NCBI GenBank assembly: GCA_020831485.1
Contig: JAFIGG010000027.1
Location: 1-44,239, forward strand
DNA from: Opitutales bacterium
Lineage (GTDB): Bacteria; Verrucomicrobiota; Verrucomicrobiia; Opitutales; Oceanipulchritudinaceae
Direction: 5' to 3'
DNA length: 44,239 nucleotides
Below are positions 8,202 through 17,071 of this stretch, piece by piece. The position numbers and the translations under genes were made by a program. Every line of letters starts with the position of its first letter. Within the stretch, counting starts at the first letter, position 1. The notes under the pieces are model-generated. The model was not told the DNA's origin and ran no database searches. It was given only the letters and a program-made list of their open reading frames with translations.

Positions 8202-8236
8202 GTGTCTTTGGGACTCACGCAGAGCCTCAAAGACAC
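8202..8236. repeat. Long inverted repeat in the non-coding gap
   Basis: GTGTCTTTG (8202-8210) pairs perfectly with CAAAGACAC (8228-8236). The 17-base interior continues the pairing with CTC/GAG and one wobble plus one mismatch, making about a 15-bp stem around an ACGCA loop. No run of T follows on either strand. Purpose unknown. Confidence 0.55.
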
Positions 8237-8386
8237 CAAGGCCTGTCACGTATCGCATAAGACCAGGTTGTTTAAACCCAGCTACCGGGACTACGAGAAG
8301 CTCCAAGCAATGGTTTATATTCTATGGCTGACTCCTTGGATTTTCCCTCGGGACGAGCGTGCCTACAAGCCCAACAGACCCACCAA

Positions 8387-9577
8387 TCACAGCCCAACCA
8401 AACCACCAGACATCCGCTCCCCAGCTCCAGTATCCTGCAAAACCCCAACCAGTAATTTTGCAGCGGCAGCGGCGGAAAATCTTTGCTCAAAACTGCGTCG
8501 GGCGTTGCGACGTAGAGCTTCGCGCTCTACCGGAGTCGAGTGAATCCATTGCTGTAACAGTTTCCGAACTCCATCGAGGGTATCCTGCTCGACCCAGCCG
8601 GATTGATCCAGAGTAATGTAGTCGGCAATATTGACGGAGTGAGTAGTGAGGACGGGACGTCCGGCGGCAAGGGCTTCGGCGATGACGAGGCCAAAATTCT
8701 CCTGATGGGAGGGCAGGCAGAGGGCATCGCAGCTGCGCAGCTGTTGCCACTTGGCCTCGCCTTCAATCATTCCCGGAAACTCAATAGGGTAATGCGAATG
8801 CGCCGCGAGTTCCCTTACACGGTTGCCGTAAGGGGAGTCCATTCCCGGTCCGGCGACAATCAGGCGCAGGCTTTGCCCACCAAGCGGAGGGAGCTGAGCA
8901 AAGGCCTGAACCAGCAAGTCCACACCCTTTTTTTTCACGACACGGCCGAGGAAAAGCAGAATGCGTTCGTCGCTGTTGGAGACACTGAAGCTGTCCTCTG
9001 ATACGGCCGCGAGTTCCAGCGGCGGTTCAATTCCGATCGGAGCAATGCAGTTGCGGCGGGGATCCAGGTTCCAATGCTCGCGGGCCAAGCGTTCCTCATC
9101 CGGAGCGGTGAAAAGGACCTTGTGGGCAGCGTGAATATTCTTTCGCTCTACCAGGGTCCAATAGAGCCTCTTCTTGAAAGCCTTCAGCGGATACTCACGA
9201 TCGAACCAAGGGTCCAGCATGCCATGCGGATAAACAAACAGGGGTTTGTGCATGGACTTACAGGCACGCCGTGCCGCGACCAGAGGATACTTCCACAAGC
9301 CATGCATCAAAACTGCGTCCGCGCCAGGCAGGAGTTTCTTTAGGATTCTATCCCATTTGCGCGAATAGGCATAGCCGTTGTTCAAGGGGCCGAGCGCATG
9401 AATCCTGAGTCCGGGCAGTTGGCGCAATGCCGGCAACCATTCCGCGTCTTCGGAATCCGCGCAGATCAAGTCAACCTCCAGGCCCTCAGCCGCCAGGTGT
9501 GGCTGCAAATCCACCACTACCCGAACGGTTCCACCGGTGCGGGGGTCCAGGCTGTGAATCAAAGCAATCAGCTTCAT
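8387..9577 (-). CDS. Family 4 glycosyltransferase
   Basis: The 396-residue protein starts MKLIALIHSLDPRTGGTVRVV, the GT-B N-terminal domain with the glycine-rich acceptor loop. It has the C-terminal donor domain GRVVKKKGVDLLVQAFAQL and the E-x7-E type motif SHQENFGLVIAEALAAGRPV. GT4 retaining enzymes add a sugar from an NDP-sugar to a growing glycan at the inner membrane. The start at 9577 overlaps the upstream stop as ATGA, which fixes it; a longer frame running to 9847 is ruled out by that coupling. It is the last gene before the palindrome-rich gap. Confidence 0.9.
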   Translation of the reverse strand: MKLIALIHSLDPRTGGTVRVVVDLQPHLAAEGLEVDLICADSEDAEWLPALRQLPGLRIHALGPLNNGYAYSRKWDRILKKLLPGADAVLMHGLWKYPLVAARRACKSMHKPLFVYPHGMLDPWFDREYPLKAFKKRLYWTLVERKNIHAAHKVLFTAPDEERLAREHWNLDPRRNCIAPIGIEPPLELAAVSEDSFSVSNSDERILLFLGRVVKKKGVDLLVQAFAQLPPLGGQSLRLIVAGPGMDSPYGNRVRELAAHSHYPIEFPGMIEGEAKWQQLRSCDALCLPSHQENFGLVIAEALAAGRPVLTTHSVNIADYITLDQSGWVEQDTLDGVRKLLQQWIHSTPVEREALRRNARRSFEQRFSAAAAAKLLVGVLQDTGAGERMSGGLVGL

Positions 9578-10743
9578 CGTTCCGAATAGCCCAGTATGGA
9601 GCGATACATTTTCAGATAGCCGTTGTGCATCTGGTTGAAAGAAAAACGTCGCACATTGCGCAGACCTTTCTCTTTGAATGCCAGACGCCATTCTGCATCC
9701 TGCAGCAAGCGGCTCCAGCTTTGCGCGAACAAGCGCTCGCGTCCTGGGTCCACCAACAATGCCGAATCCGCCAACACCTCCGTCAATGCTCCCCCATTGC
9801 CGGCAATGACAGGGCAACCACAGGCTTGAGCTTCCAAAGGAGGCCAACCAAAGCCCTCATAAAAGGAAGGATGGACCATGACTTTGGACAAGGAATAAAA
9901 AGCCTGGACTTCTTCATCACTGACCATGCCCAGATGCCGAATATCGCCCTCCAGCTTGCTCTGACGGATCCATCGCATCTGTTCCGCAGTCGCAAGACTG
10001 CCCGCAATCAACAGCATGGGTCTCTGCTCCACCGGGCCGTCATAGAGTTTCAATACCTGGTTGAATATACGCAGCAATCCACTTCGGTTTTTGTACCAGC
10101 TGTTATTACCGATTGCAAAGGTCCAAGGCCGGCTGTAAGGCAGTTGCCAGCTCGCTACGGCCCAACGGGCCTTGCTTTCGGGAAGTGGACGAAACATCCG
10201 GTCGAAGGCAGAGTGCACGACCTCTACCTGCCGTTTTGAAGAAGGAAAGAGGGACTCAAAGCGCCTACGGGTAAAACCGGATACGGTAGCCACGTGGCGA
10301 CTTCGCCTCAACCCGCGGGCAATCATTCCCTGCAAGCGCCGGCCGGACCAGCGCACCGGGTTTCTTGAATGCATGCCCACTGCCGATTCAACGGCAAACA
10401 AGTCGTGGCAAGTGATCAGGCAGTGACCAGGATCCACGGCGTGAATAAAGGGGGCATTGGAATGATCCAAAATATGCACAAGTGTGTTCGGCTCCTCAGC
10501 TTTGAGCTTTCGGTATTCCTGCCTCAACTGGCGGGGAAACAGCGCGAATTTATCGACATAGCCAGCCCACTTTTCCCATGCGGAGCCAGTTTCTGCCCTG
10601 CGGCTCAGTATTGGTTTGGCCGATATTGTGTGGACCGCAACCCCATCGTTTTCATCAAACAAACCGGACATCAACCGAGCGTAGCGCTGCATGCTCAATT
10701 GACGATCACTCTCAAAATTACCAACCTGAAGAACCCGTATCAC
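9574..10743 (-). CDS. Family 4 glycosyltransferase
   Basis: This 389-residue GT-B protein opens MIRVLQVGNFESDR and contains the C-terminal signature FYEGFGWPPLEAQACGCPVIAG, the GT4 donor-binding E-x7-E region, preceded by HLGMVSDEEVQAFYSLSKV. It resembles mannosyl/rhamnosyl-transferase-like members, but donor and acceptor are not predictable. It is coupled at both ends by ATGA overlaps, to the polymerase gene upstream and the next GT4 downstream. Confidence 0.9.
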   Translation of the reverse strand: MIRVLQVGNFESDRQLSMQRYARLMSGLFDENDGVAVHTISAKPILSRRAETGSAWEKWAGYVDKFALFPRQLRQEYRKLKAEEPNTLVHILDHSNAPFIHAVDPGHCLITCHDLFAVESAVGMHSRNPVRWSGRRLQGMIARGLRRSRHVATVSGFTRRRFESLFPSSKRQVEVVHSAFDRMFRPLPESKARWAVASWQLPYSRPWTFAIGNNSWYKNRSGLLRIFNQVLKLYDGPVEQRPMLLIAGSLATAEQMRWIRQSKLEGDIRHLGMVSDEEVQAFYSLSKVMVHPSFYEGFGWPPLEAQACGCPVIAGNGGALTEVLADSALLVDPGRERLFAQSWSRLLQDAEWRLAFKEKGLRNVRRFSFNQMHNGYLKMYRSILGYSER

Positions 10744-12041
10744 GCGCGCCTCCTTCCCCCCTCAAGGGGTGCCTTATCGGGAATACGGGTTGCCGCAAGC
10801 GTCAAACCTGCCCCCAGGATTGCAAAGCCCTGAGTCGTTGCCTGCCCCCATTGACCATTGACAACAAGGAGAAAGGATCCGCCAAACAACAAAATTGGGA
10901 GGAAATTACCTTTCTGGATCGCAGCTAAGCTCAGTTGCAGCATAAACCAGACAATCGCCAGACGTATCCCAATCATAGCCAGGCCCAGCAAAGGACCCAT
11001 CTCGAGCACCAGGCGCGCCCATTCACCCTCCGCGAGAAGAAAGCCAAGGTCTCCGGTTATAAAGCGAGCTGCAACGTTGGTGCCCATGCCCAAGCCCTCG
11101 CCGGTAAAGGAAATTTTCCCAGCCGCAAGGTAAAGACCTGCGGTCAAATCATTCAGGGTTCGCTGATACCAGTTCAAGGCGGTGCCCCCAAAGCCAACAT
11201 CTATATCCCCGGTTCGGGTCAACCTCTGCTCGAAGGCTTCAACACCCTCATCAAACACCTCAAAGCGTGACACAACCAATGCCACCAGCAACAAGGGCAC
11301 CGCCACGCTGGTAAACATGCGTAGCTTCTGACTTCGGCTGTATACAGCAATCACGCCCAGCATTCCAGTCACGACCACAGCATTGCCAATGGCCAGCCGC
11401 GAGATGGATACAACCAGTGAAATCACCAACAAGCCCAGAACCAGATACAACAGCTTTCGCCGGTAGGCCTCCCTCGAAACCAGACCAAAAAGCGTGAAAC
11501 TGAGTGCCAATGCGATGAATTGGGCAGATCCGGTGATAAAAGGGAATAGTCCGGGCGCCCGGATGCGGCCTTGCGCTCCCTCCATCTGGCCTGCGCCCCC
11601 ACCTGCGGAAGCATTCAGCCAATGATCCGGACTTACGCCAAACTGCATAACCATGAGAACCGCATTGGGAATCGCCAGCAACAGAATGTATTTACCCATT
11701 CGCAGAACGTCATCGCGATCGAAATAACGTGGAATCAGGTAGATCATTGGAATGTGAAAGAAGGAGGCTTTGAGACCAAAGAAACTTACGGCCAGAGGCA
11801 CCGACAACAGAATACCCGAAAAAACAAAAGCCAGGATGCCCAAGAGAATAGCTAGAATCACGGGTCGCTCACGTGGAAAGCGATTCTCCGACAAAGCGAG
11901 GAAGTAACAGGCTGCGACGATCGGTTCACGGATAAGCAGCAACTCGTTCGCGAGGCCGGGCGTCAGCCATTTGCGAAAGACTCCCTCGAAGATAATCGTC
12001 CAGAAGTAGAGCCAGATCAGTTTGCGAACCGTATTACCCAT
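10740..12041 (-). CDS. Polysaccharide polymerase / O-antigen ligase-like membrane protein
   Basis: A 433-residue polytopic protein with about ten hydrophobic helices. A large soluble loop lies in the second half (EQRLTRTGDIDVGFGGTALN to the GEGLGMGTNVAARF segment), the usual place for the periplasmic loop of Wzy polymerases and WaaL-type ligases. Sequence similarity in this group is low, so it is identified by topology and position between glycosyltransferase genes. It would join repeat units or attach the finished chain at the periplasmic face. It overlaps the upstream GT4 by 8 bp and the downstream GT4 by 4 bp. Confidence 0.75.
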   Translation of the reverse strand: MGNTVRKLIWLYFWTIIFEGVFRKWLTPGLANELLLIREPIVAACYFLALSENRFPRERPVILAILLGILAFVFSGILLSVPLAVSFFGLKASFFHIPMIYLIPRYFDRDDVLRMGKYILLLAIPNAVLMVMQFGVSPDHWLNASAGGGAGQMEGAQGRIRAPGLFPFITGSAQFIALALSFTLFGLVSREAYRRKLLYLVLGLLVISLVVSISRLAIGNAVVVTGMLGVIAVYSRSQKLRMFTSVAVPLLLVALVVSRFEVFDEGVEAFEQRLTRTGDIDVGFGGTALNWYQRTLNDLTAGLYLAAGKISFTGEGLGMGTNVAARFITGDLGFLLAEGEWARLVLEMGPLLGLAMIGIRLAIVWFMLQLSLAAIQKGNFLPILLFGGSFLLVVNGQWGQATTQGFAILGAGLTLAATRIPDKAPLEGGRRRA

Positions 12042-13263
12042 AGCTACCCAAGTAGGATTCCATCAACGCCGCATAGCGTTCCCATGTCCACCTTTTTGCG
12101 GTTGCGGAAGCCTTGGCTTTCATATCTTCCAGTCTGTCTGGCTCATCCACCAAGCGCTGAAGCCCAGCGGCAATGGCCTGACTGTCACCAACCGGAACAA
12201 TGAAACCCGCTTCCCCGTCTGTCAACAGGTCCGGCGCGGCCGTATGCGCTGTGGCAATGACGGGGATGCCGGCAGCCAAAGCTTCAATCAGGACCAACCC
12301 AAAGCCTTCAAACAAGGATGGCAGCACCAGGATATCGTGCTTTCGCATCTCCTCGAGAATTTCCGTATTCGGGCAAGTAGGGATCCACCGATGCGCTTTA
12401 AGGCCTTCCATCAAAGCCGCACACTCAGCGACGGGCTGGCCAATAAAAGTCCATTTCACCTGGCTTCCCAGCGACTCCGCTGCTGCGAAGAGGTAAGGCA
12501 GGCCTTTGCGAAGACCAAGGCTGCCTACAAACAGAGCCCGCAGCGGTCCAGGTGCGCGCGTTGCCAGAGAATTGGTCTTCAGCGAAGGAAGCGTCGGCGC
12601 GCCGTATGGGATGACTTCAACAGGCGCCAGAGTCCCCGGATAGTCCTCCAGACTTTTCCGCGTAAACGAGCTGGCGACGACAATCCGGTCTGCCCAATCC
12701 AATTCCCGATCCTTTCGTTCCAATTTCCATAGGGGTTCGTCCACATTGATTAAGGTCGCCCGCCACTCAGGCCAGCGCTCAAGTTCCGGCTCCAGAATAC
12801 GCCTGGCGGTTCTCCAGTAGCCAATGGGCAACTCGTAGACAGCCGGCACACCCCGGGCGCGGGCAATGCGGAAAGTGGCTTCAGCACCATCCTCATACGC
12901 ATAAACCCCATATTGATCCGAGGACCGCAAACGGCCTGCCAGCCAATCTGCAACCTTCTGATCAAAGTCCAAATACAGCCGATCCACTGAATTCCCTCCG
13001 GGAGAGCCGAGATGACGTCGGCGAGGCATCAAAAAACGGGCAATCTCAGAAACGGGAAAGAGTTTAAGCTGGGCAGGTTCTACGTCATAGCAACGCCGCG
13101 ACAACCTCGATCCGGCAGGAAGAATACTCTGAGTTCGTCGCGAAAACCCAATTGTAGTACAAAAGCGTGCCAAAGTCTCCGATCGGTCAAGTGCCTGCAA
13201 CAAGCCACGGACATTCGCATTTCCGGTTGGATGGCTGACAAACCATTGGCGCGCTTTTCCCAT
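12034..13263 (-). CDS. Family 4 glycosyltransferase
   Basis: A 409-residue GT-B protein whose C-terminal half is clear. GPLRALFVGSLGLRKGLPYL is the donor-domain start, and PSLFEGFGLVLIEALAAGIP carries the two Glu of the GT4 E-x7-E motif. The N-terminal acceptor domain (MGKARQWFVSHPTGNANVRG) differs strongly from the other two GT4 proteins here, suggesting a different acceptor. It begins 17 bp after the nadB stop on the same strand, so it may be co-transcribed with nadB by chance of location. Confidence 0.88.
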   Translation of the reverse strand: MGKARQWFVSHPTGNANVRGLLQALDRSETLARFCTTIGFSRRTQSILPAGSRLSRRCYDVEPAQLKLFPVSEIARFLMPRRRHLGSPGGNSVDRLYLDFDQKVADWLAGRLRSSDQYGVYAYEDGAEATFRIARARGVPAVYELPIGYWRTARRILEPELERWPEWRATLINVDEPLWKLERKDRELDWADRIVVASSFTRKSLEDYPGTLAPVEVIPYGAPTLPSLKTNSLATRAPGPLRALFVGSLGLRKGLPYLFAAAESLGSQVKWTFIGQPVAECAALMEGLKAHRWIPTCPNTEILEEMRKHDILVLPSLFEGFGLVLIEALAAGIPVIATAHTAAPDLLTDGEAGFIVPVGDSQAIAAGLQRLVDEPDRLEDMKAKASATAKRWTWERYAALMESYLGSYG

Positions 13264-13279
13264 TAGAGCCTCTCCATGG

Positions 13280-14890
13280 TCAGATGGATTTCCGGCGTGT
13301 AATCGTATCCACTGCCGTTGGCAACTTGCGGGGGAAATCGATATTGTAGTGAAGGCCCCTGCTCTCCCTTCGCTGCATTGCTCCCTCGATAACCAGGGCC
13401 GCTACCTCAACCATGTTACGCAGCTCAAGCAAGGAGGGTTCGACCTTGAAGTTCCAATAGTAATCGTGGATTTCGCGCTGCAGGGTTGAGATTCGGGTGC
13501 GGGCACGCTCCAGACGCTTGGAACTGCGGACAATACCAACGTAATCCCACATTGTGCGTTTCAACTCGTCCCAGTTGTGACTGAGGACAACCCGCTCATC
13601 ACCCTGCTGCAAGTCTCCGTCGGTCCAACTGGGCAGTTGAGCACCATTCGGCTTAATGGTCTTCAAATAGGATTCAACCGCCTGAGAAGCCCGGTGAGCC
13701 ATCACCACCGCTTCGAGCAGGCTATTGCTTGCCAGGCGGTTGGCACCGTGCAAACCGGTGCAGGCAACCTCACCACAAGCATAGAGGCCGTCGATATCAG
13801 TGGCGCCATTGCAATCGGTTTTCACGCCCCCACAGAGGTAATGCATGGCCGGCACAACCGGAATCCAATCGTCCGCCATATTAATGCCAAAACGTCTGCA
13901 GGTTTCATCAATAAAGGGGAAGCGCTCCTGAAGGTAGTCCGCATCGTGCTGGGTTATATCCAGCCAGACATGGCGGGCACCGGATCGCTTCATTTCGCTG
14001 TCGATGGCACGGGCAACGATGTCCCGCGGGGCCAGATCTCCACGGGCATCATAATTCGTCATAAAGGCTTCGCCATTTGCATTGCGCAAGGTTGCGCCTT
14101 CACCACGCACAGCCTCACTGATCAGAACCCTCTCTTCGGTATTGGTGAACAAAGCCGTAGGATGAAACTGAATGCATTCCATGTTGCGTATCTCGGCACC
14201 CGCACGGTAGGCCATGGCCAATCCGTCTCCCGTCGCAATAGACGGGTTTGTGGAGTACAGATACACCTGTCCTACGCCACCGGTGCAGAGCATGACCACT
14301 GGCGCGGAGTAGGTTTCGACCGCCTGAGTCTGAACATTGTAAGCGTAAAGCCCCATAACGCGCAAGCGGTCGACCGTTACGTCAAAACCATTCATCGCCA
14401 GCTTGCGATTGGTAATGAGATCAATCGCGTGCAAATGCTCCTTCAACTCAATGCGCTCATGGGTATCCACCGCGTGCAACAAGGCCGTTTCAATGGCGCG
14501 CCCCGTGAGGTCTTTGACGTGCAGGATCCGCCGTTTGGAGTGTCCTCCTTCGCGGTGCAGAGACACCCGGCCATCATCAAGTTGAGTGAACGCCACGCCA
14601 AGGTCGATCAGCTCCCGAATCCGCTCCGGCCCCTCTTCAACAATTGTGCGAACCACTGCCTCCTGACACAGGCCATCGCCAGCGGTCAAGGTATCCTGAA
14701 CATGCAACTCGAAATCGTCACTGTCCGATGTCACTGCGGAAATACCGCCTTGGGCGTAGTTGGTATTGCTTTCGGCCCGGTCCTTTTTAGTAAGAATGGC
14801 GACCCGCTGGCCGGCCTCGGCGGCCTTCACGGCAAAGCTCAATCCGGCGATTCCACTGCCGACGATTACAACATCGTATTGGTACTGCAT
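13280..14890 (-). CDS. nadB: L-aspartate oxidase, NAD biosynthesis
   Basis: The 536-residue flavoprotein oxidises L-aspartate to iminoaspartate, the first step of de novo NAD synthesis. The FAD-binding GSGIAG is at residues 11-16. SNTNYAQGGISAV, HREGGHSKRRILH, IQFHPTAL, SEAVRGEGA and CGGVKTD are all family landmarks, followed by the helical C-terminal domain (LELRNMVEVAALV). Length is normal for NadB. A succinate dehydrogenase flavoprotein is excluded by length and by the YAQGGIS motif. nadA and nadC are not in the window. It transcribes divergently from the crotonase-like gene, with 103 bp between starts. Confidence 0.95.
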   Translation of the reverse strand: MQYQYDVVIVGSGIAGLSFAVKAAEAGQRVAILTKKDRAESNTNYAQGGISAVTSDSDDFELHVQDTLTAGDGLCQEAVVRTIVEEGPERIRELIDLGVAFTQLDDGRVSLHREGGHSKRRILHVKDLTGRAIETALLHAVDTHERIELKEHLHAIDLITNRKLAMNGFDVTVDRLRVMGLYAYNVQTQAVETYSAPVVMLCTGGVGQVYLYSTNPSIATGDGLAMAYRAGAEIRNMECIQFHPTALFTNTEERVLISEAVRGEGATLRNANGEAFMTNYDARGDLAPRDIVARAIDSEMKRSGARHVWLDITQHDADYLQERFPFIDETCRRFGINMADDWIPVVPAMHYLCGGVKTDCNGATDIDGLYACGEVACTGLHGANRLASNSLLEAVVMAHRASQAVESYLKTIKPNGAQLPSWTDGDLQQGDERVVLSHNWDELKRTMWDYVGIVRSSKRLERARTRISTLQREIHDYYWNFKVEPSLLELRNMVEVAALVIEGAMQRRESRGLHYNIDFPRKLPTAVDTITRRKSI

Positions 14891-14993
14891 GTGGCCTAAG
14901 AGCTTCGGTGCTCGGGCCAGAATCGCAAGCGGAAATCACGCACCGGATCCACTTGCCAATTGCTGCGAGCCGCTGGATAATCCACATCACACC

Positions 14994-15752
14994 ATGAGTG
15001 AAAAAACAAACCTCACCATTGATGCGGCCGCATTCGAGACGGAAGTCAACGGCAGCTGTGTCGTCATCAAATTGAAACGCAACGGCCTGAGTCATGCCAG
15101 TGACATTGCCGAAAAGATGGAACTGATCCAGTTCATCGAAGAACTGAGCCGGCAAAAGGAAATCCGCTCGGTGCTGCTCTACGGCAATCCGCACAAACGC
15201 GGCACCGAAGAATACCTGGAATGGCGTGAAAACTTGCGTAATGACCCGCAGGCCTTCCGGACCCTGTCCCGCCTGATTAACGGCTTTCATCAATTCATCC
15301 AGACCATAGTTTCCTCTCCCAAGCTGTTCATTTACGCAGATCAGGGCAATGTAACCCTGCCCTACATCAGCCTGGGACTGGCATCGGACTATGTTTTCAT
15401 GGCCGACAATGCTGTCGTGCAAAATCCATGTCCGCAGACGGGCACGCTGAGCGTCGGAGGTATCAGTTACTTTCTGTCGCGCAACCTGAGTCGCGGGAAA
15501 ATCCTCGAATGGACCCTCTTCCGCGAAAACATTTCGACTCAGGAAGCAGTTCAGCTGGGCCTGGTGGACAAGGTCGTCAACGCCGAACGCCTGATGAAAG
15601 AAGCACTTGGCTTTGCTCACCGCCTCGACCGCTTTTCACCCCGTTATCTGGCATCCCTGAAAAAGGTGCTGAACGCCAACATGACCGGTTTTAACGAAGC
15701 CCTGGCAATAGAAACGCGGGAGATCCACAAGACCTTTGAAACTTCGGTTTAA
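14994..15752 (+). CDS. Divergent enoyl-CoA hydratase/isomerase (crotonase) family protein
   Basis: This 252-residue protein has the crotonase fold outline. The second half shows it best: GNVTLPYISLGLASDYVFMA stands where typical crotonases have A-x-GGG-x-E-L-ACD. NISTQEAVQLGLVDKVV is the classic A-x-x-x-GLVD-V segment, followed by a terminal helix. The oxyanion-hole and catalytic residues of hydratases are not clearly conserved, so it may act on a non-standard acyl substrate or be a non-catalytic member. Start chosen at the ATG at 14994 because similarity begins there. It may share a divergent control region with nadB. Substrate unknown. Confidence 0.75.
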   Translation: MSEKTNLTIDAAAFETEVNGSCVVIKLKRNGLSHASDIAEKMELIQFIEELSRQKEIRSVLLYGNPHKRGTEEYLEWRENLRNDPQAFRTLSRLINGFHQFIQTIVSSPKLFIYADQGNVTLPYISLGLASDYVFMADNAVVQNPCPQTGTLSVGGISYFLSRNLSRGKILEWTLFRENISTQEAVQLGLVDKVVNAERLMKEALGFAHRLDRFSPRYLASLKKVLNANMTGFNEALAIETREIHKTFETSV

Positions 15753-15774
15753 TATCGAACTCATAGCGGAGAAC

Positions 15775-15853
15775 CGGTAGCGAAACGGGGACAGCCGTTT
15801 CGGAAAAGCATCCAATACGGCCCACCGAAATGGCTATCGCCATTCCGCTACCG
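15775..15853. repeat. Inverted pair of REP elements (BIME-like)
   Basis: Two 29-base units lie head-out in opposite orientation with a 21-base spacer, one at 15775-15803 (plus) and one at 15825-15853 (minus). Both start CGGTAGCG, contain the GTAG head and end TTTCGG. They differ at five positions. In the stem, unit 1 has CGAAACGG with CCGTTTCG. Unit 2 has T and A where unit 1 has C and G at paired positions 12 and 23, so pairing is kept. The pair sits between the converging crotonase-like and aroF-type genes, as expected for REP/BIME elements. Confidence 0.8.
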
Positions 15854-15878
15854 ATCACTGCCCACTACGTGAACAGCT

Positions 15879-16937
15879 TTACTGCTCGAAGCGCTTTTCC
15901 AAGCGCTTGTGCATGTCGAGAAGTGCCTTTTCCGTGGTATCCCAATCAATGCATTTGTCCGTGATGGACTGACCGTATTTGAGTTGGTCCAAAGGTTGCG
16001 GGAAACGCTGATTGCCGGCTTCCAGGTTGCTTTCAACCATGACCCCAATAATCGGGCTCTGTGGATCCTGCAGCTGTTCGCTGACGGCGAGCATAACGTC
16101 AACCTGACGGTTATGGTCCTTCTCACTGTTGGCGTGGCTGCAATCAATCATGATCGCCGGCGGTAAACCACGTTTGCGCATGGCTTCCGCAGCGGCATCG
16201 ACCGAAGCCTTGTCATAGTTCGGCCCCTCGCTGCCCCCGCGCAATACGAGGTGACAATTCGGATTGCCGTTGGTGGAGATAGCTGAAGCCAATCCCTGCT
16301 GGCTGATGCCCAGGAAAGTCTGCGGCTGGCGGGCGGCCTCAATGGCGTTGAAGGCAACATCCACATCGCCACTGGTGCCATTTTTGAAGCCCAGAGGCAT
16401 CGATAAGCCCGAAGCCATCTGGCGGTGCGTCTGCGACTCAGTGGTCCGGGCACCGATGGCCGACCAGGAAATCAGATCGGCGATGTACTGCGGCGTAATC
16501 GGATCCAGCAGTTCAGTCGCCGTCGGCAGGCCCACACCCAGCACATCCAGAAGAAAACGACGTGCCTGGCGCAGCCCTTCGGGAATGTTGTAGGATTGAT
16601 CAAGCGATGGATCCATAATCAGACCCTTCCAGCCCACAGTAGTCCGCGGCTTCTCAAAATACACCCGCATCACGACCTGAATCCGGTCCTTAACCTTGTC
16701 GGCAAGAACCTTCAGGCGCTTCGCATACTCCATGCCCGCCTTTGTGTCGTGAATGGAGCAGGGCCCGATTACGCACAGAATGCGACGGTCGGTGCCGAAA
16801 ATAATCGGATGAATCTGCTCCCGCGTTTCAGCGACAAAGCGCGCCACCTCCGCAGAGGCAGGAATATCGCGGCAAAGGAATTCGGGTGCCGGTAGAACCG
16901 CACAGTCCCGAATGTTGATATCTGATAGCTGGGCCAT
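15879..16937 (-). CDS. 3-deoxy-7-phosphoheptulonate (DAHP) synthase, class I
   Basis: The 352-residue enzyme condenses phosphoenolpyruvate with erythrose 4-phosphate to start the shikimate pathway. It carries the AroF/AroG/AroH signature set: CVIGPCSIHD, VYFEKPRTTVGWKG, SAIGARTTESQTHRQMASGL, PLGFKNGTSGD, HLVLRGG and the metal-site MIDCSHANS. Its length equals that of the E. coli-type enzymes. Which aromatic amino acid inhibits it cannot be read reliably from sequence, so I do not assign F, G or H. It transcribes away from the rhomboid gene, with 134 bp between starts. Confidence 0.96.
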   Translation of the reverse strand: MAQLSDINIRDCAVLPAPEFLCRDIPASAEVARFVAETREQIHPIIFGTDRRILCVIGPCSIHDTKAGMEYAKRLKVLADKVKDRIQVVMRVYFEKPRTTVGWKGLIMDPSLDQSYNIPEGLRQARRFLLDVLGVGLPTATELLDPITPQYIADLISWSAIGARTTESQTHRQMASGLSMPLGFKNGTSGDVDVAFNAIEAARQPQTFLGISQQGLASAISTNGNPNCHLVLRGGSEGPNYDKASVDAAAEAMRKRGLPPAIMIDCSHANSEKDHNRQVDVMLAVSEQLQDPQSPIIGVMVESNLEAGNQRFPQPLDQLKYGQSITDKCIDWDTTEKALLDMHKRLEKRFEQ

Positions 16938-17071
16938 GTTTATGAAAAAACGACCTATGCTGCTGAACGAGCCGCTCAGGGCAAGGATTTACTGCAGACG
17001 ACAATCTCTCACTGGACCGATAGCAACAAAAGCATTTGATTTCAGCGCCGAAGGCTATCATCTATGGGGGT

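Larger units (their letters stand above)
7956..8386. other. 431-bp non-coding stretch rich in palindromes
   Basis: No convincing gene is present on either strand between the GT4 stop and the acetyltransferase start. The stretch holds the paired hairpin at 8031-8078, a REP-like GTAG element at 8117-8140 and a long imperfect inverted repeat at 8202-8236. No T-tract follows any of these, so they do not look like intrinsic terminators. The flanking genes run in the same direction and may or may not be co-transcribed across it. Confidence 0.7.

Noticed and set aside
8202-8236. Intrinsic terminator for the GT4 operon
   Set aside because: The stem is long but no T run follows on either strand, and it lies about 150 bp beyond the stop codon.
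13577-14899. A 440-codon open frame opposite nadB
   Set aside because: It lies entirely antisense to an unmistakable NadB with all family motifs, and its own translation shows no family signature.
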